A stretch of DNA of 64,000 bases, taken from the NCBI RefSeq assembly GCF_020171285.1, contig NZ_JAIUZI010000011.1, forward strand, positions 62,001-126,000. Reading direction: 5' to 3'. The notes below the pieces were generated by a model that was not told the origin of the DNA, searched no databases, and saw only the letters and a program-made list of their open reading frames with translations. Origin of the DNA: Seohaeicola saemankumensis (GTDB taxonomy: Bacteria > Pseudomonadota > Alphaproteobacteria > Rhodobacterales > Rhodobacteraceae). The translations under genes were made by a program, and so were the position numbers. Shown here piece by piece: positions 61,914 to 64,000 of this stretch. How positions within the stretch are numbered: position 1 is the stretch's first letter; the number at the start of each line of letters is the position of its first letter.

Positions 61914-63035
61914 TCATGCCTGCCCTTCATTATGGTCTTGATCCGGGTTGGCCGCCGGTATGGGGTCATCTTGGGTAAGCTCAACGGTGGATGCAACCCG
62001 CGCCGCGAGTTTTTCGGCGAATCCGGACTGGGCTAGGTGAAACGCCAGTTTGATCGCGGCGGATACACCTGTTGCATCGGCACTGCCGTGAGATTTGACC
62101 ACGTTACCGTTCAATCCCAGAAAGACCCCGCCGTTGACCCGGCGGGGGTCGATCCGTTTCTTCAGGCGGTTCATTGAGGTGATCGCCAGAACCGAGGCCA
62201 GTCGCGACAGGGGCGAATACTTGAACGCTTCGCGCAACAGATCTCCGATCAACCCGGCCGTGCCTTCGCCGGTCTTGATGGCGACGTTGCCGGTAAAACC
62301 GTCGGTGACGATCACATCGGCGACATCGCCCGGAATGTCGCTGCCTTCTACAAAACCGACAAAGTCGTAATTGGCGGTTTCGGCAAACTGGGCGATCAGC
62401 CCGTGCGCCTCTTTCAGCTCCGTGCGGCCCTTGTGCTGTTCGGTCCCGACGTTCAGCAGACCGATGCGCGGACGCCGTAGATCCATACCGTTGCGCGCAT
62501 AAGACGCGCCCATTAGCGCGTATTGCAAAAGATCGCGGGCATCGGCGCGGATGTCCGCGCCGACGTCCAGCATCACATTGAAACCTTGTGGGTTGCGCGA
62601 CGGCCACAGGACCGCGATCGCCGGGCGGTTGACGCCCGGCAGCTTACGCAGCCGCAACATGCTCAGCGCCATCAGCGCGCCGGTGTTGCCGCAGGAAACG
62701 GCGCCATCGGCTTCGCCGCTGCGTACCGACTCGAGCGCTGACCACATCGACGTACCCTTGCCATTGCGCATGACATGGCTGGGCCTGTCTTCCATCGTGA
62801 CGACGTCGGCCACATCGCGGTACTCGACGCGCCCTTCCAGGGTGCGCTGCCGCGATACCAGCGGTTCCAGCTGCTGCTGTGGCCCATGCAGAATGAACCC
62901 GATGTCCGGGTTCTTTTCTGCTGACTTGACGATACCAGCCACAACGGCAGATGGCCCGGCGTCACCGCCCATCGCGTCAACCGAGATGATGATGCGCCGG
63001 GAGCCGGGTCGTTTCTGATCGGTCTGGGCCGTCAT
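61914..63035 (-). CDS. plsX: Phosphate acyltransferase PlsX
   Basis: A 373-residue PlsX with IIISVDAMGGDAGPSAVVAGI at the N-terminus, AVSCGNTGALMALSMLRL and VIVTDGFTGNVAIKTGEGTAGLI later. It makes acyl-phosphate from acyl-ACP for phospholipid synthesis. It lies between rpmF and fabH on the minus strand, the widely conserved order. Confidence 0.96.
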   Translation of the reverse strand: MTAQTDQKRPGSRRIIISVDAMGGDAGPSAVVAGIVKSAEKNPDIGFILHGPQQQLEPLVSRQRTLEGRVEYRDVADVVTMEDRPSHVMRNGKGTSMWSALESVRSGEADGAVSCGNTGALMALSMLRLRKLPGVNRPAIAVLWPSRNPQGFNVMLDVGADIRADARDLLQYALMGASYARNGMDLRRPRIGLLNVGTEQHKGRTELKEAHGLIAQFAETANYDFVGFVEGSDIPGDVADVIVTDGFTGNVAIKTGEGTAGLIGDLLREAFKYSPLSRLASVLAITSMNRLKKRIDPRRVNGGVFLGLNGNVVKSHGSADATGVSAAIKLAFHLAQSGFAEKLAARVASTVELTQDDPIPAANPDQDHNEGQA

Positions 63036-63057
63036 GGGCTGGCCTGTCTGGCGTGGC

Positions 63058-63264
63058 TTATGCCGCGTCTTCGTCCAGGTCGATGTCGTCGGTCAGGGCG
63101 ACGATTTCCTTGTCGTCGTAGTGACCGCAAGAGGCGCACACGTGATGCGGACGCTTCAGTTCCCCGCAGTTGGGGCATTCGTTGGGGTTTGCAGCAACCA
63201 GCGCGTCGTGTGCACGGCGGTTGTTGCGACGCGATTTGGATACTTTGTTCTGTTGGACAGCCAT
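63058..63264 (-). CDS. rpmF: 50S ribosomal protein L32
   Basis: A 68-residue L32: [22 protein letters not shown], then a zinc-type [20 protein letters not shown] with all four Cys, and an acidic C-terminal tail ([13 protein letters not shown]). It is a structural protein of the large ribosomal subunit. It precedes plsX by 22 bases and follows the DUF177 gene, as is usual. Confidence 0.96.
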   Translation of the reverse strand: MAVQQNKVSKSRRNNRRAHDALVAANPNECPNCGELKRPHHVCASCGHYDDKEIVALTDDIDLDEDAA

Positions 63265-63467
63265 GTCTCAACCTTTGTCTAGTTTGGGCCTTCGGGCGAA
63301 CCCCGTCAGCGTTGTTGCGATTCCGTTACAGTCCGGCGTGACGAGCGTTTAGGCCGCAGCCTGTGCGATGTCCAACCAAAATTCCGAATGAGGGCGCGAA
63401 AATACGTTTTTTCCTCACATTGGCAAGCGGTTTTTCGCGCTTGCAGACCCGGCGGCCACTGGCGGCG

Positions 63468-64000
63468 TCAGTCCTTCTTGCCGAGTTGGTCGCGCAACGC
63501 CGACAAGCCGGCAAAGGGTCGTGCGTCCTCGTCGCGCATGGGCGCTTTGCCGGGTTCGGTAAAAACCGCCTCCTCCAGTCCGGCACCATCCTTGCGCGGA
63601 TAAAGCGGCAGCGCCAGCGCCAGAGCTTCTGCCAGCACCGTAGCCGGGTCGATCACAGGTCCCAGCGGTTCGACCGTGTCGTCCTCGGGCATTTCGGCTT
63701 CGGTTTCCGCCGGTGCCTCCAAACCCGCGACATAGGTGCGTTCCACGGGTACGTCGATCCGTGTGGTCACCGGCTCCAGCGTCACGACGCAGGGTTGCAC
63801 CACGGTGGCGCCCAGCTGCCCCTCGAGCCGCCAGTTCTTGCGACCCTGTGCCTTGATCTGACCAGAAAACCGCAGCTTGCGCAGCGCGGACAGGTCCAGC
63901 TCTGCGGCCAGCGCCTGCATCGCGGCGGCGTCGGGGCGGATATCAAACGGCGTGGGTGCGTTCTGTGCAAGGTCCGCGACGCGCAGGGCGGTTGTTCCGG
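63468..64000 (-). CDS. DUF177 (YceD) family protein, 5' partial at the window edge
   Basis: The frame is open to the right edge (ALRVADLAQNAPTPFDIRPDA), so the start is outside. The visible 177 residues have the DUF177 pattern: a beta-rich N-terminal part (ALRKLRFSGQIKAQGRKNWRL), QPCVVTLEPVTTRIDVPVERTYV with the conserved Cys, an acidic centre, and a LPLYPRKDG...AGLSALRDQL end. In many bacteria it is linked to rpmF and affects 23S rRNA maturation. Here it lies directly upstream of rpmF. Confidence 0.88.
   Translation of the reverse strand, partial: GTTALRVADLAQNAPTPFDIRPDAAAMQALAAELDLSALRKLRFSGQIKAQGRKNWRLEGQLGATVVQPCVVTLEPVTTRIDVPVERTYVAGLEAPAETEAEMPEDDTVEPLGPVIDPATVLAEALALALPLYPRKDGAGLEEAVFTEPGKAPMRDEDARPFAGLSALRDQLGKKD

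Overview
The window is typical of a Rhodobacterales (Roseobacter-group) alphaproteobacterium. Evidence: high G+C, dense operons with ATGA/GTGA overlaps, and two conserved housekeeping blocks known from this order: iscA-like/dgt/argS/SPOR/nagZ/scpA/scpB, and yceD(DUF177)/rpmF/plsX/fabH/ihfA/merR next to a tRNA-Pro(GGG). DksA keeps only one of its four zinc cysteines, as in Rhodobacter relatives. No phage, integrase, transposase or CRISPR array is seen.

Layout. 1-6468: a plus-strand catabolic operon (SDR dehydrogenase, CaiB-type CoA-transferase, a binding-protein-like protein without signal peptide, enoyl-CoA hydratase, FAH-fold sugar-acid dehydratase candidate, 2,5-dioxovalerate-type aldehyde dehydrogenase). 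6620-10230: a SAM/adenylate cyclase/AAA/TPR signalling protein split in two frames at a T7 run. 10257-17350: a redox island (DUF4242-like protein, BBE-type flavoprotein, two convergent MDR oxidoreductases, RetSat/CrtI-like flavoprotein, AHL-lactonase-like hydrolase). 18037-21721: an NsrR-type regulator followed by a haem cluster, including a flavoprotein and a pentahaem cytochrome that look fused by a deletion, a DUF3365-type haem protein, a cytochrome c and a globin.

22212-32819: a sugar/polyol ABC operon (binding protein, two permeases, a 62-residue membrane protein, two ATPases) with dihydroxyacetone-kinase-type kinase, LacI-type regulator, sugar isomerase and Gfo/Idh/MocA dehydrogenase, preceded by two near-identical candidate LacI operators. 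32808-41142: a dipeptide-type ABC operon on the minus strand (with a permease-ATPase fusion), an alpha/beta hydrolase, a divergent DUF1028 protein and a FadR-type GntR regulator; three related palindromes tie the regulator to the transporter promoter.

41210-48019: envelope and stress functions (glycosyltransferase, polysaccharide deacetylase, YqjE/ElaB-like membrane proteins, MoxR ATPase), DksA, a flavin monooxygenase and exonuclease III. 48207-51096: the most unusual locus, with two perfect DnaA boxes, a protein built from 21-residue repeats containing FSSGSAP, an unrecognised mostly helical protein, and a translationally coupled DMT-family permease. 51101-64000: the conserved housekeeping blocks. 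Start sites were chosen by Shine-Dalgarno position, stop-start overlap and where family homology begins; family names are from recognition of motifs, without database searches.
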